Of a DNA stretch of 64,000 nt, positions 34,701-45,142 are shown in pieces (positions within the stretch are counted from its first letter, which is position 1; each line of letters begins with the position of its first letter). The position numbers were made by a program, and so were the translations under genes. The notes beneath the pieces were generated by a model that saw only the letters and a list, made by a program, of their open reading frames with translations, searched no databases and was not told where the DNA came from. This stretch comes from Ectobius pallidus (taxonomy: Eukaryota > Arthropoda > Insecta > Blattodea > Ectobiidae), in NCBI GenBank assembly GCA_964059195.1, contig CAXKWD010000005.1, positions 154,099,265-154,163,264 on the forward strand, read 5' to 3'.

Positions 34701-37287
34701 GACTTGAAAACCTCAATTTCACTCTTTTGTTCACCAGGTTTCGTGGATTGGTTCAATGTCTCGTAGGAAGGCCAAGGTTCTGATTCGGATAAGCTTTTGG
34801 ATAGACTGTACATGCCTGAATTTTGTCATCATCCCTTTTCACTAGATTATTGTGGTATGGATTGTACTTTTCTGCGGCGTCTTGGGACTTGAAAACCTCA
34901 ATTTCACTCTTTTGTTCCCCAGGTTTCGTGGATTGGTTCAATGTCTCGTAGAAAGGCCAAGGTTCTGATTCGGATAAGCTTTTGGATAGACTGTACATGC
35001 CACGAATTTTGTCATCATCCCTTTTCACAAGATTATTGTGATATGGATTGTACTTCCCTGCGGCGTCTTGGGACTTGAAAACCTCAATTTCACTCTTTTG
35101 TTCTCTTGGATTTGTGGATTGGTCCAGTGTCTCGTAGGAAGGCCAGGGTTCTGTTCTGGATGAGCGTTTGGAGAGACGAATTTTATTATCATCCCTTTTC
35201 ACTAGATTATTGTGGTATGGATTGTACTTTTCTGCGGCGTCTTGGGACTTGAAAACCTCAATTTCACTCTTTTGTTCCCCAGGTTTCGTGGATTGGTTCA
35301 ATGTCTCGTAGGAAGGCCAAGGTTCTGATTCGGATAAGCTTTTGGATAGACTGTACATGCCACGAATTTTGTCATCATCCCTTTTCACAAGATTATTGTG
35401 ATATGGATTGTACTTCCCTGCGGCGTCTTGGGACTTGAAAACCTCAATTTCACTCTTTCGTTCTCTTGGATTTGTGGATTGGTCCAGTGTCTCGTAGGAA
35501 GGCCAGGGTTCTGTTCTGGATGAGCGTTTGGAGAGACGAATTTTATTATCATCCCTTTTCACTAGATTATTGTGGTATGGATTGTACTTTTCTGCGGCGT
35601 CTTGGGACTTGAAAACCTCAATTTCACTCTTTTGTTCCCCAGGTTTCGTGGATTGGTTCAATGTCTCGTAGAAAGGCCAAGGTTCTGATTCGGATAAGCT
35701 TTTGGATAGACTGTACATGCCACGAATTTTGTCATCATCCCTTTTCACAAGATTATTGTGATATGGATTGTACTTCCCTGCGGCGTCTTGGGACTTGAAA
35801 ACCTCAATTTCACTCTTTTGTTCTCTTGGATTTGTGGATTGGTCCAGTGTCTCGTAGGAAGGCCAGGGTTCTGTTCTGGATGAGCGTTTGGAGAGACGAA
35901 TTTTATTATCATCCCTTTTCACTAGATTATTGTGGTATGGATTGTACTTTTCTGCGGCGTCTTGGGACTTGAAAACCTCAATTTCACTCTTTTGTTCCCC
36001 AGGTTTCGTGGATTGGTTCAATGTCTCGTAGGAAGGCCAAGGTTCTGATTCGGATAAGCTTTTGGATAGACTGTACATGCCACGAATTTTGTCATCATCC
36101 CTTTTCACAAGATTATTGTGATATGGATTGTACTTCCCTGCGGCGTCTTGGGACTTGAAAACCTCAATTTCACTCTTTCGTTCTCTTGGATTTGTGGATT
36201 GGTCCAGTGTCTCGTAGGAAGGCCAGGGTTCTGTTCTGGATGAGCGTTTGGAGAGACGAATTTTATTATCATCCCTTTTCACTAGATTATTGTGGTATGG
36301 ATTGTACTTTTCTGCGGCGTCTTGGGACTTGAAAACCTCAATTTCACTCTTTTGTTCCCCAGGTTTCGTGGATTGGTTCAATGTCTCGTAGGAAGGCCAA
36401 GGTTCTGATTCGGATAAGCTTTTGGATAGACTGTATATGCCACGAATTTTGTCATCATCCCTTTTCACAAGATTATTGTGATATGGATTGTACTTCCCTG
36501 CGGCGTCTTGGGGCTTGAAAACCTCAATTTCACTCTTTTGTTCTCTTGGATTTGTGGATTGGTCCAGTGTCTCGTAGGAAGGCCAGGATTCTTTTCTGGA
36601 TGAGCGTTTGGAGAGACGAATTTTATTATCATCCCTTTTCACTAGATTATTGTGTAATGGATTGTACTTTTCTGCGGCGTCTTGGGACTTGAAAACCTCA
36701 ATTTCACTCTTTTGTTCCCCAGGTTTCTTGGATTGGTTCAATGTCTCGTAGGAAGGCCAGGGTTCTGATTTGGATATGGGTTTGGATAGACTGTACATGC
36801 CACGAATTTTGTCGTCATCCCTTTTCACTGGGTTATCGGTGTATGGTTTGTACTTTGCCATGACGACTTGGGACTTTAAAGCCTCAAATGCTCTCTTTTG
36901 TTCCTTCAGCTTTTTGGATTGCGCCATTGTCTCGTAGGAAGGCCAGAGTTCAGATGTGGATGAGTGTTTGGAGAAACTGAATACCTCTGGTTTGTATGCG
37001 TGATTCTTTTTAATTTCTGGGTAAATCGTAGACGGAATTGCTAGGAAGTCTAGGGTTGATTCTAAAGTCTTCACTTGAACTGGAGGTGGGAATTTGGGTT
37101 CATTTCTGCTAGCCATTTGTTTGTTTCCTCTAATCAAAGTTTTACGAAGACCCTGTGGTTTAATCTCTACGTTCTCCTTCACTGTGGCTGCTGAGTCTTG
37201 TGGCTCCCCCGCGTATGTAGCAGTCGCTTCAGGTGGGGATCTGAATCTCTCAACAGCTCCTGTCGGCATCTTGTAAGCCATGTACAC
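31795..37287 (-). CDS. Exon 2: N-terminal unique part, 120-aa repeat array, C-terminal part
   Basis: Begins after an acceptor (TTTTTAATTCATCCCAAAG) at 37,288. Joined to exon 1 in phase 0 it reads ESIPK-VYMAYKMPTGAVER. About 100 unique residues are followed by a diverged repeat (SELWPSYETMAQSKK), then the homogeneous array, then diverged units (SKSEPRHSNETREE, KKYDPHHSDPVKMDGDK). The C-terminal part includes a basic, probably helical segment (RHSFRLFEKRPTLREHVAKL) and proline-rich stretches, and ends EASSTASRLRETNR-stop. The open segments between lesions are 37,287-34,820, 34,483-33,245, 33,250-32,538, 32,545-32,201 and about 32,220-31,795. Confidence 0.65.
33245..36828 (-). repeat. Coding minisatellite: 360-bp dimers of A (186 bp) and B (174 bp)
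   Basis: A units begin VKRDDDKIRGMYSLSKSLSE and contain SEPWPSYETLNQSTKPGEQK. B units begin VKRDDNKIRLSKRSSRTEPW and contain PSYETLDQSTNPREQK. Both end with a KYNPYHNNL-like motif. I count eleven A and nine B units, mostly at exact 360-bp spacing; after five dimers plus a lone A, the pattern restarts with another A. The units differ by only a few bases, while flanking units are well diverged, as expected from unequal exchange homogenising the centre. Confidence 0.95.
34667..36660 (-). repeat. Higher-order duplication, 1,985-bp step
   Basis: The first dimer has private marks: NPLHNNL in A (GTGTAATGG at 36,652), KPQDAAG in B, then RGIYSL in the next A. The same marks recur in the same order 1,985 bp further on (GTGTAATGG at 34,667; KP-stop-DAAG; RGIYSL). 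The step equals five dimers plus one A unit minus one base. The missing base is the frameshift at about 34,820, at the junction. Confidence 0.85.
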
Positions 37288-37366
37288 CTTTGGGATGAAT
37301 TAAAAAGATAAAGGACCCTTCATTATATTGAGTGCTAACTAAAAATCACCGTCGTCTCGAGAATTA

Positions 37367-37616
37367 CACTGCCTGTCCATGCTTAATTTTAACATGGAGA
37401 TCAGAGTATTGTTAAATTGCCTAATATCTCCAGTAGAGGCGACACAGTTCACACCCAGATAGCATGAAATTCCAGCATATTTCAGTTTCCGAGTTTATAC
37501 TTCAGAGGGCAACACAGCATACGGTAATGTTAAAGGGTATTGCAGCTGGGTGTGAATGGTACTGCCATCTGTAATGTCGCCGCGTACGCAAAATTAGCCG
37601 TATAGGACAGGCAGTG
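37367..37616. mobile_element. Small TA-flanked MITE in the intron
   Basis: Ends CACTGCCTGTCC and its complement GGACAGGCAGTG. TA on both sides (37,365 and 37,617). 250 bp, non-coding. Confidence 0.8.
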
Positions 37617-37659
37617 TATACACGAGTAACACAGTCTAAAAGGCAGTGCTAAAAATATA

Positions 37660-38212
37660 CGACGGTGGATCGAAAAGTAACTCAATTTTTTTTACAAAAT
37701 TTAATAGGTACAATTACAAACAAATGCACACATGAAGGGACATCTCTTGTCTATTTTTCTATATAGTCGCCACGTTTCTCAACACATTTCTCCTATCGTG
37801 ATACCAGTTTCAAAATACCCTGTTCATCTCCTATCGTGATACCAGTTTCAAAATACCCTGTTCATAGAAGTCCGTTCGGTTGCCGTATACCTATCTGCGG
37901 ACTGCTGTTTTCACTTCTGCATCTGACGCAAAGCGTTGGTCCCATGAAGAAATTTCTGGCCGGTAAACGCTTTGCGTCAGACGCAGAAGTGAAAACAGCA
38001 TTCCGCAGATGGCTATACGCCAACCGAACGAACTTCTATGAACATGATATTTTTAAACTGGTATCACGATGGGAGAAATGTGTTAAGAAACTTGGCGACT
38101 ATATAGAAAAGTAGACAAAAGATGTCCCTTCACGTGTGGCTTTATTTGTAATTGTAACTATTAAACTTTTTGTAATAGAAATTATTATGCTTTACTTTTC
38201 GATCCACCCTCG
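37660..38212. mobile_element. Palindromic mariner-like element (fold-back of a transposase 3' end)
   Basis: Ends CGACGGTGGATCGAAAAGTA and the complement of CGAGGGTGGATCGAAAAGTA, TA on both sides. The right arm (37,968-38,212) encodes the transposase C-terminus in the plus direction (KRFASDAEVKTAFRRWLYAN, FKLVSRWEKCVKKLGDYIEK, stop at 38,112). The left arm (37,660-37,935) is its reverse complement, so the whole is a long hairpin with a 32-bp spacer. The left arm also has a 38-bp tandem duplication (37,790 and 37,828). Confidence 0.9.
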
Positions 38213-38295
38213 TATATTATATAGCATACTAACTATAAATTATGAAACTATAGAGACTTAAAGCAATAATTGCTAATGCAAGTATTTTTTTAATA

Positions 38296-38744
38296 GTTCA
38301 TCCATGGCTGAGCAGTTAGACTGCTCGCCTTCCACTGCTGGGACCCGGGATCAAATCTCTGTGGATCCATGTTGAATTTGGGATGTACAAAATGGGATCA
38401 GGGCAGCCGGGTGCCCCGGTTTCCCGTGGCGTATACCTTATAGTCCCGCCGTTGGCACCACAATATCAACTAGACCTGAATAATGTTTTTAAATCTCGTG
38501 GCCGGCCTATTTGACATTTTTTTTTTGTTTCCCCAGTCGTAAAGGCAAATGCCGAATTGGATATTTACATACCGTGAATCATACTCACCATTTCATCTTG
38601 TATCATATCCATTTAAATTAATATCAGTTGAATTTACTCCATAAAAATACTCCAGTAATTGATAATCAATTGTTCCATGGCCTGCCCTACTGTATAGACA
38701 CATATCCCGAACCCCTGGCATGGCCTCGCAGCTAAAAGGAGTAT
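38296..38744 (+). mobile_element. tRNA-derived SINE with the long-tail body
   Basis: Head with a box-A-like TGGCTGAGCAGTTAGA and box-B-like GGGATCAAATCTC, different from the head at 10,862-11,168. It shares the downstream body (TTTCCCCAGTCGTAAAGGCA, ATTGGATATTTACATACCG) and tail. Two heads on one tail suggests either head swapping or two SINEs joined. Confidence 0.7.
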
Positions 38745-39258
38745 AAATGATTTATTTTGCCTGGCAGAGTTAAGGCCATAAGGCCTTCTCTTCCACTCAA
38801 GCAGGTTAAAAATACAATGTAGTTTTACATTAATAACAAAGTAATGGATAAGATACTAATGACTAATACTAAAACTAAGGTTAAGGCTAATCATAATAAT
38901 TAAGTAAAAAGCATATGTTTCATAAAAAGCGTAAGTTTCATCGAAGAAAAAATAATATTACAAGCAAAACAAGGAAAATGTCAAATTAAGTTATAATGGA
39001 ACTTTTAAGTTTGTGAAATAAAGTTATACGCCTGGGTAGTTATTTAAGTTATTAGAAGATGAAGTAATGCTATGACGTACAATGAGAGATGGAGTGACTA
39101 CAAAGAGCTAGTTCTGTTCAGTGGGCAATAATTGTTTAACTTAATAGGCCTAAACGCAGATTTGAAGGAGTGTACATTCCGACTACCACTCATATATTGT
39201 GACAAGGAATTCCAAGAACGGGCTGTGACTATAGTGTATGAGTGAGAGTACAGCTGAA
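38745..39258 (-). mobile_element. LINE 3' end, 5'-truncated
   Basis: Same family as 63,190-63,925. The minus strand encodes the last 45 or so residues of the ORF2 C-terminal segment (SHSYTIVTARSWNSLSQY), then a 3' UTR ending GGCAAAATAAATCATTTA. Located in the repeat-gene intron. Confidence 0.75.
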
Positions 39259-39388
39259 ATTAAAAAAAAAAGGGTTTTTAATAGTGCCCATAATGGTCAT
39301 TAAGATACTCGTATGAAAATCTTGGAAAACGAGTATAGCCACATACTCCTGTTTTGATAAATGTCTTTATGGGCTTGTGTACTATTAT

Positions 39389-40099
39389 TAGACCTGGGAT
39401 TTTAAGGCAAATGCTTATTTTGTTCCTTATGAAATAGCATGAAGTTCTGTAAATTTGTTGACATTTCATGATATATCACTTACATTTATAGAGTTTTATA
39501 GTGCCCTAAAATGCCTATTTGGACCTTTGGAGCCTATGTTTGCTCTTTTAGTGCCTAAAATGCATATTTTGTAAATTTAAAATAAAATCCAACTTCTGTA
39601 ACTTTTACAATCATTTAATGGACACCCCTCAATAAAGAGCAGAACAGCAGAAGGTGGGTTTTTCACAGAAACTTGATTTTCCCAAACACTTGTCGCAAAA
39701 GGAATGCTGACTGACGGGGAGGATTCGCTCAAAACAACAAATAGCAGGTATATATACAGTAAGAAGGGACATACCGTGTGAATTTTTCATATAATACAAA
39801 ACTGTTTTTGATAAAAGTATTTTTAATTCTATTTTTTTTCAATAATCAGCATGCTCCATTGCTTGCATCGTAATACTACAATTATTTCTGTTCAGAATAG
39901 GTATACCACGCTTTTTACAGTAAAAAAATACCACGTTACAGTTTAAGAGCATATTGTAGTATCTTAAAGTCTATTTTCTGTCTATTTACTCATTTTTAAA
40001 GCTTATTTTAAGTGCCTATTTTCTCTTTTAAAAGTCTATTTAAGTTACTTGTGTTAAAAGCCTAAAACTAATTTTTTAGAGCCTAAAATTCCAGGTCTA
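39389..40099. mobile_element. hAT MITE 1
   Basis: TIRs TAGACCTGGGATTTTAAGG and the complement of TAGACCTGGAATTTTAGGC. Exact 8-bp duplication ACTATTAT (39,381-39,388 and 40,100-40,107). Non-coding, full of GCCTATTT-like subrepeats. Ends 38 bp from the exon 1 donor site. Confidence 0.92.
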
Positions 40100-40144
40100 A
40101 CTATTATGGTATAAGGCGGATTCCATGTTATACTATTTAATTAC

Positions 40145-40613
40145 CTTAGGGATGGACTCAGGCATATATTCGGGAATCTTGCCGGACTTTTGAAACCTGA
40201 GGGCATGGGCAGGAAGTGGCTCGTTGGGAATATGGGACAGCTGCCTCTTTTCTGATACAGGACTCTTCTGCCGGGGTATGTCCATCACAGACCTGGTGTG
40301 TGTTGGCCGTAGCTTCACGATTCTAAGACTGGCCGGTGAGGCGGACTTGGACTTGGTGAGGTGTCCTTTCTGTCTTCGGCACTAAGGTGAGGTGGGGTGG
40401 TTCAGGTGATGCCGATGCTGAATCTTTACTGTGGTCGGAGTCGCTCGGTTTGAAAATATAAATTGACCTAATTTTCTTTCTAAATTTAGATATCCAGGAG
40501 TGCTTGGTATTTTTTGTAAAACCACTAGACGTGGATTCGAAGTGGGCCAATCCATTATTTTGTTTGGTAAATACTTGACTGAAAATTTTGAAGGATTCTC
40601 GAAAGGCCGCCAT
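40145..40613 (-). CDS. Exon 1 of the repeat-protein gene (with one frameshift)
   Basis: Starts at an ATG in good context (TAACATGGCGGCC, 40,613). An in-frame upstream ATG exists at 40,718, but the first is preferred for context. The frame reads MAAFRESFKIFSQVFTKQ and later a Ser/Asp/His-rich stretch. Near 40,360 it must shift by one to continue as KGHLTKSKSASPASLRIVK, then RSVMDIPRQKSPVSEKRQ and PEYMPESIPK. It ends at CCTAAG followed by GTAATT, a good donor at 40,144-40,143. The N-terminus is mildly basic and amphipathic, but I do not call a targeting signal. Confidence 0.6.
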
Positions 40614-40886
40614 GTTAGATGTTACGCGGCAACGACGATAATCAACCATTTTCGCGCATAAGACAATGACAACCGAATCGCCGAAGACTGGCGAACTGAT
40701 ATTTTTGTTCTTTTTCATTTATAATTTCCACCTATGCTCAGTGTTTAAAAAGAGTAGACACTTAACCTACTTTATTCTCGGAAGCTGAACTTACGCGCGT
40801 GAAAGAAAATTTCCTGAAAAGGTGCCAGTATTGTGGGGATGCAAGAGGAGAACATTTCTAACATCTCTTGTGATGAGGTACGTGGT

Positions 40887-41797
40887 TATTAAGTGCCAGT
40901 ATGGTACTTTATAAGATTGTGTGGGGGACGAAAAAATGTCTGTCCGTCTGTCTGTCTGTCCGTCCGTCTGTCCGTGCGTCTGTACGCACCATAACTCAAG
41001 TACGCTTTTTCGGATTTTCATGAAAATTGGTATAAACATTCATAATGTCGATGGGAAGAACCCTATTGATATTGAACCAAATCGGTTCACCGGTACCGGA
41101 GTAATGCCCAATTTAGTGCCTATTTTAATAGATTATGACGCCTTTCTCATAGAAAGGCGCCATCACTCAAATACGCTGTAACGGATTTTCATGAAACTTG
41201 GTATACCCATTTATGACGTCCATGAGAAGTGTCCTATTGAATTTGAACCTAATCTGTTGACCGGTACCGGAGTAAAACCCAATTTAGTGTATATTTTAAA
41301 GACGCGGTAACTCAAATACGCTTTACCGGATTTTTATGAAACTTGGTATACACATTTACAATGTCCATGGGAAGACGTCTATTCATAATGGATAAAATCG
41401 GTTGATCTGTTTCGGAGTAATGCTCAATTTAGTGCCTATTTTATGGCAATATACGTATTCGAAAGAATTTATTTAAAAAAATGAAAATCAGTTATCTTGA
41501 CAACATAGCCTATTGTTTTACTGTGATCTTATAAGGCCTTAGAAATTAAACTACAGGTAGCTATGACAAAATACACTATTGTTTTACATGCGCTTATCCA
41601 ACTAGACCGTTAAAATGACCCAGGTGGCCGAGATGGTAGACCTTTCTTCTTCCGTAAGCCCTGCTTAATGAATAAATCTGGAGCTTAACTTGGAAATCAA
41701 TTTAAAAAAATATATATTGTGCATATCATAATTGCAGTCATAACTGATTATACAAAAACATACTGGCACTTTTTTACATCAGTTTACCTGATTTTAT
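40887..41797 (+). mobile_element. Helentron/mini-me-like element, copy d
   Basis: TATTAAGTGCCAGTATGG start after T, (GTCY)n (40,937-40,985), three internal units (starts near 40,996, 41,166, 41,312), then the 3' region and hairpin ATCAG-TTTAC-CTGAT, ending TTTTAT before T. A 20-bp relic of the SINE head present in copy b remains at about 41,620-41,640. Confidence 0.8.
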
Positions 41798-41995
41798 TTT
41801 AAATGGAAATGATACAGGATGAAATGGTGAGGATGATTTATGGTATGTAAATATCCAATTCGGCATTTGCCTTTACGACTGGAGAAACCATGAAATACCC
41901 ATAGCTTATCAAATAGACCGGCCACGGGATTTGAACCTGTGACCTTCAGAATGCGAGTCCAAGACGTTACCATCTCGGCCACCTCGCTTGGTTCT
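41798..41995 (-). mobile_element. SINE, tail removed at the Helentron junction
   Basis: Minus-strand head with GAGGTGGCCGAGATGG and a box B (GGTTCAAATCCC, about 41,930), body as at 10,862-11,168. It stops at TTTAAATGG, where the tail should continue, exactly at the 3' end of Helentron copy d. Confidence 0.75.
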
Positions 41996-42318
41996 GTTGT
42001 ATTTTTTTTTCGTGAATTTTACTCTTAAAAAGAACTGCATACTTGGTAATTCCATACATAGAATTCAATCGATTCTACACATTTTTCGTTAGTAAAAACC
42101 AACTGATATACAGTACAATCAGAGTTGTAATTGTCTCTTTAGAAGGATCTGATCTCTCTCTCAGTTTGTGATCGGAAAACCATACTTCATGTGACTTGCG
42201 AACTGTTCCCTAACTTTTCTGTTCTTTTCTACTTACAATAGGCAATGTAAGCAAAATAGCACCCCTGGGAAATGTTCGGGATTCTTCCTCCCAGATCAGG
42301 CTTTCCTACCTATGCTAC

Positions 42319-42987
42319 TTTAGGCCCGGTATTATAAACAAAGTTGATCTTTAGATTAGGTTGAACCTAATCTAAAGTTTAACTCTAGCTGCCGTTTCAT
42401 AATGTTCTGGTTAAGTTAAACCGTAGTGCAATAGTGTTGGTAGACCTGTTGGCTGAAAAAAGAAGACGAATTGGCCTTGGAAATAAAGGAAAAACAATAA
42501 GATGTGCTAATTCGCTTGTATTTGTTTGTTTGTATGAAGAGAAGTTGAAGCTAGAAATTTTATTATTAAAGAAACGGTTAAATGAAAATTGAATTCAGTT
42601 TTGCTTAGTGTAAGTTTATTTCAATCACTGCTAAAATCATTGCTCATACAAATGATATTGTATTAGCATTTGTTTCACAATACAACATTCTATTTTCTTT
42701 CCTTTTCGGAAAGTAAACAAATATAATTACTTTGAGTTTTGTCTCATCTTCTCATAGCATGTTGTATCCGAAATTGAGCCATAATACTGTCTTAAATCGT
42801 GTTTTTATAGCCATTTTCATTAAAATAATTATTACGTCTTAAACTGTAGGTTAAACGGTAGAAATGGTCCAGTTAGGTTAAACTTAAGATTAACTTGTAG
42901 TTATCGTTTATAATACGCATAAATCTGAAAAACTAAAGTTTAAACTAAAACTGGAGGTTAAACCATGATTATAATACCGGCCCTAAA
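42319..42987. mobile_element. TIR element with GGCCGGTATTATAA ends
   Basis: Left TTTAGGCCCGGTATTATAAA, right the complement of TTTAGGGCCGGTATTATAAT. 669 bp, non-coding. Near the left end, 42,350-42,378 is a perfect 14-bp-arm palindrome (CTTTAGATTAGGTT around one G). The superfamily is uncertain. Confidence 0.75.
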
Positions 42988-43371
42988 TGTTTTAAACTGT
43001 CCTAGACACGAATGATGAAAAATCATTGATTTATGATATTTAATTACCAGCCGTACAAGCGAATTCCCTTGGCCGTTTAGAGAACGTTGTAAAAACGCAG
43101 CAAAAAGTAACACAGTTAGCCGCACGAAACTGGAGAGTTGTGAAAATGTACATTTTCTGTTAAACATTCAGCCTGATTCAGAAAAAAAAAAGCCTACGTA
43201 ATGTAAATGAGACGATCAACCTGCAGCAGAAACCGAATACAATTATGTTTGATTTGAATTGCAAATGTCGATAATTCTTTTTTTCAGTACTGAAAACTGA
43301 TAAACGATACTGTGTAAATTACATCGTCGCCATGCCAATTGAATAGAAGAAATATGAATCTGTGCATCTCT

Positions 43372-44220
43372 TCTCTATATATATAAAAGGCTTTGTCCTG
43401 ACTGACTGAATGAATGACTGACTGAATGACAGGAATCAACGTACAGCCTAAACTATAACAGGTAGAGACTTGGAATTTTGACAGTACCTTCGTTTCATAA
43501 TGTAGGTGCTCACTAAGAAAGGATTTTGCAAAATTTTGATTCTAAATGCCAAAAATTAAATGTTTTTGAAAATACTTAATCCCTTTTTACATAGAATTAT
43601 CAATTCCAAATCACAGAATATATTGTTGCCAAATGGTATCAGTTGGCCTTGAAAAAAAAATGACATGCAAGTTTGACAAATAAGAGAAGTTATCAAAATA
43701 ATTCATGTTATAAATAAATATTTCAGAATGAAATCCACTAAAATAATGCAGTCACATAACGTTCTCTACCCTGGACATAGAGAAAGCAAAACGAGGTATG
43801 GTAATGTGTATATTATTATATTATATCGCAGGTTTTTGAAGAGAGAAGTATGAAAGTTATAATGCTTTCTGTTTAATTTCATCCCCAAAACAGTTTTATG
43901 GTGACATGAGAGTGGGAAATAAAATTTTCCACCTCGATATTACAATTTTATGTAACAGGAATTTCTGTTTCTTCTTATTTGAACCCCTACCAGGCTTGCT
44001 GTGCAAGCGATGGGATGCAAAATTCTACATCCTGTAAGAGCCATAAAAACTATATCAAGCGTTTTCTGAGGGAATAGTTTGAGTGTAATAAGTCGTTCTT
44101 CCTATTTCAAATTATAAATGCCTATATAAGGACCTAGAATTTAAAAATCGAAAGTCCTTCATAAGTTAATTTCCAACTACAAAATACAAAACCCGAGCGA
44201 CGCCGGGTCTTTTAAGCTAG
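43372..44220 (+). mobile_element. Non-autonomous Helitron H1
   Basis: Starts TCTCTATATATATAAAAGGC, has a GACT/GAAT repeat, and ends in hairpin-forming ACCCGAGCGACGCCGGGT, then CTTTTAAGCTAG before T. No Rep/helicase. About 849 bp. Confidence 0.88.
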
Positions 44221-44365
44221 TTTGTAATGAAGCAATTATTCACTGCAATGTTTCACGCCAATAGTTTTAACTCCTTGGTATCGCATGCATGTGATTCCTC
44301 CATGATGATGGAAGTGATGCGAAGTGATCCGGGAAGTCACAAATAAAATTAACATTTATACATTA

Positions 44366-45142
44366 CTAGCTTAAATGGCCCAGCGTCGCCCGGGTCTTTC
44401 TATTTTGTAATTGGAAATTATCTTATGAAGGACTTTTGATTTTTAAATCATAGGCCATTATTTAGGTATTTAGAATTTGAAATAGGAAGAACGACTTACC
44501 ACACTCAAAAACGCTCAGAAAACGCTTGGTATAGCGTTTTATTGCTCATAGAATATGTAGGATTTTGCATCCCAACGCTTGTACACAGCAAGCCTGGTAG
44601 AAGTTCAAATAAGAAGAAACAGAAATTCCGGTAACATAAAATTGTATTGTCTTTGCGGAATATTTTATTTCTCACTCTCATGTTACCATAAAAATTTTTG
44701 GGGATGAAATTAAACAGAAATGCAATATCACTTTCATACTTCTTTCCAAAAACCTGCGATATAGTAATATACATATTACCATACCTGGTATTGTTTTCTC
44801 TATGTCCAGGGTAGAGAAAGTTATGTGACTGCATTATTTTCGTGGATTTCATTCTTTAATATTTATTTATCACATGAATTGTATTAATAGCTTCTCTAAT
44901 TTGTCAAACTCCCATTTCATTTATTTCCAAACGCATCTGAGACCACTGGCAACAATATGTTGTCATGTGCACTGTGATTTTGATTTGTTAATTCTGTGTA
45001 AAAAAAGATTAAGTATTCTCGAAAACATATAATTTTTTGAATTTAAATTTAAAAAAAATTCAAAATCCTTTCTTAGTAAGCACTTACATTATGAAACGAA
45101 GGTACTGTCAAAATTCCAAGTCTAGGGGGTAGGCTAAATCCC
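44366..45142 (-). mobile_element. Non-autonomous Helitron H2, inverted relative to H1
   Basis: Minus-strand copy of H1: the 3' terminus (complement of CTAGCTTAAATGGCCCAGCG) at 44,366, a shared interior, 5'-truncated near 45,142. The 115-codon open stretch inside is a by-product, see rejected list. Confidence 0.85.

Larger units (their letters stand above)
31795..40613 (-). pseudogene. Two-exon gene for a tandem-repeat, low-complexity protein (disrupted copy)
   Basis: Whole gene model on the minus strand: exon 1 at 40,613-40,145, an intron of about 2.86 kb, exon 2 at 37,287-31,795. If intact it would encode about 1,980 residues. The protein is hydrophilic, rich in Lys, Ser, Glu and Pro, with no predicted membrane span or recognised domain. 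Lesions I can see are a frameshift near 40,360, a frameshift near 34,820, stops at 34,683 (Lys to TAG) and 34,525 (Gln to TAA), and frameshifts near 33,247, 32,540 and 32,240. Long conserved frames between lesions argue for a real gene, recently broken or affected by assembly errors. I do not know the family and give no function. Confidence 0.6.

Noticed and set aside
33245..36828. CRISPR-like array or satellite DNA
   Set aside because: Units are 360 bp, in frame, contiguous and without spacers, with codon-consistent changes; it is a coding minisatellite.
37836..38114. 92-codon plus-strand frame as an independent gene
   Set aside because: Only the end of a mariner-type transposase within a fold-back element; its first 25 codons are antisense of the same sequence.
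44505..44852. 115-codon open frame
   Set aside because: It lies on the minus strand of a non-autonomous Helitron and is kept only partly in the sister copies. Listed as a finding, not a gene.
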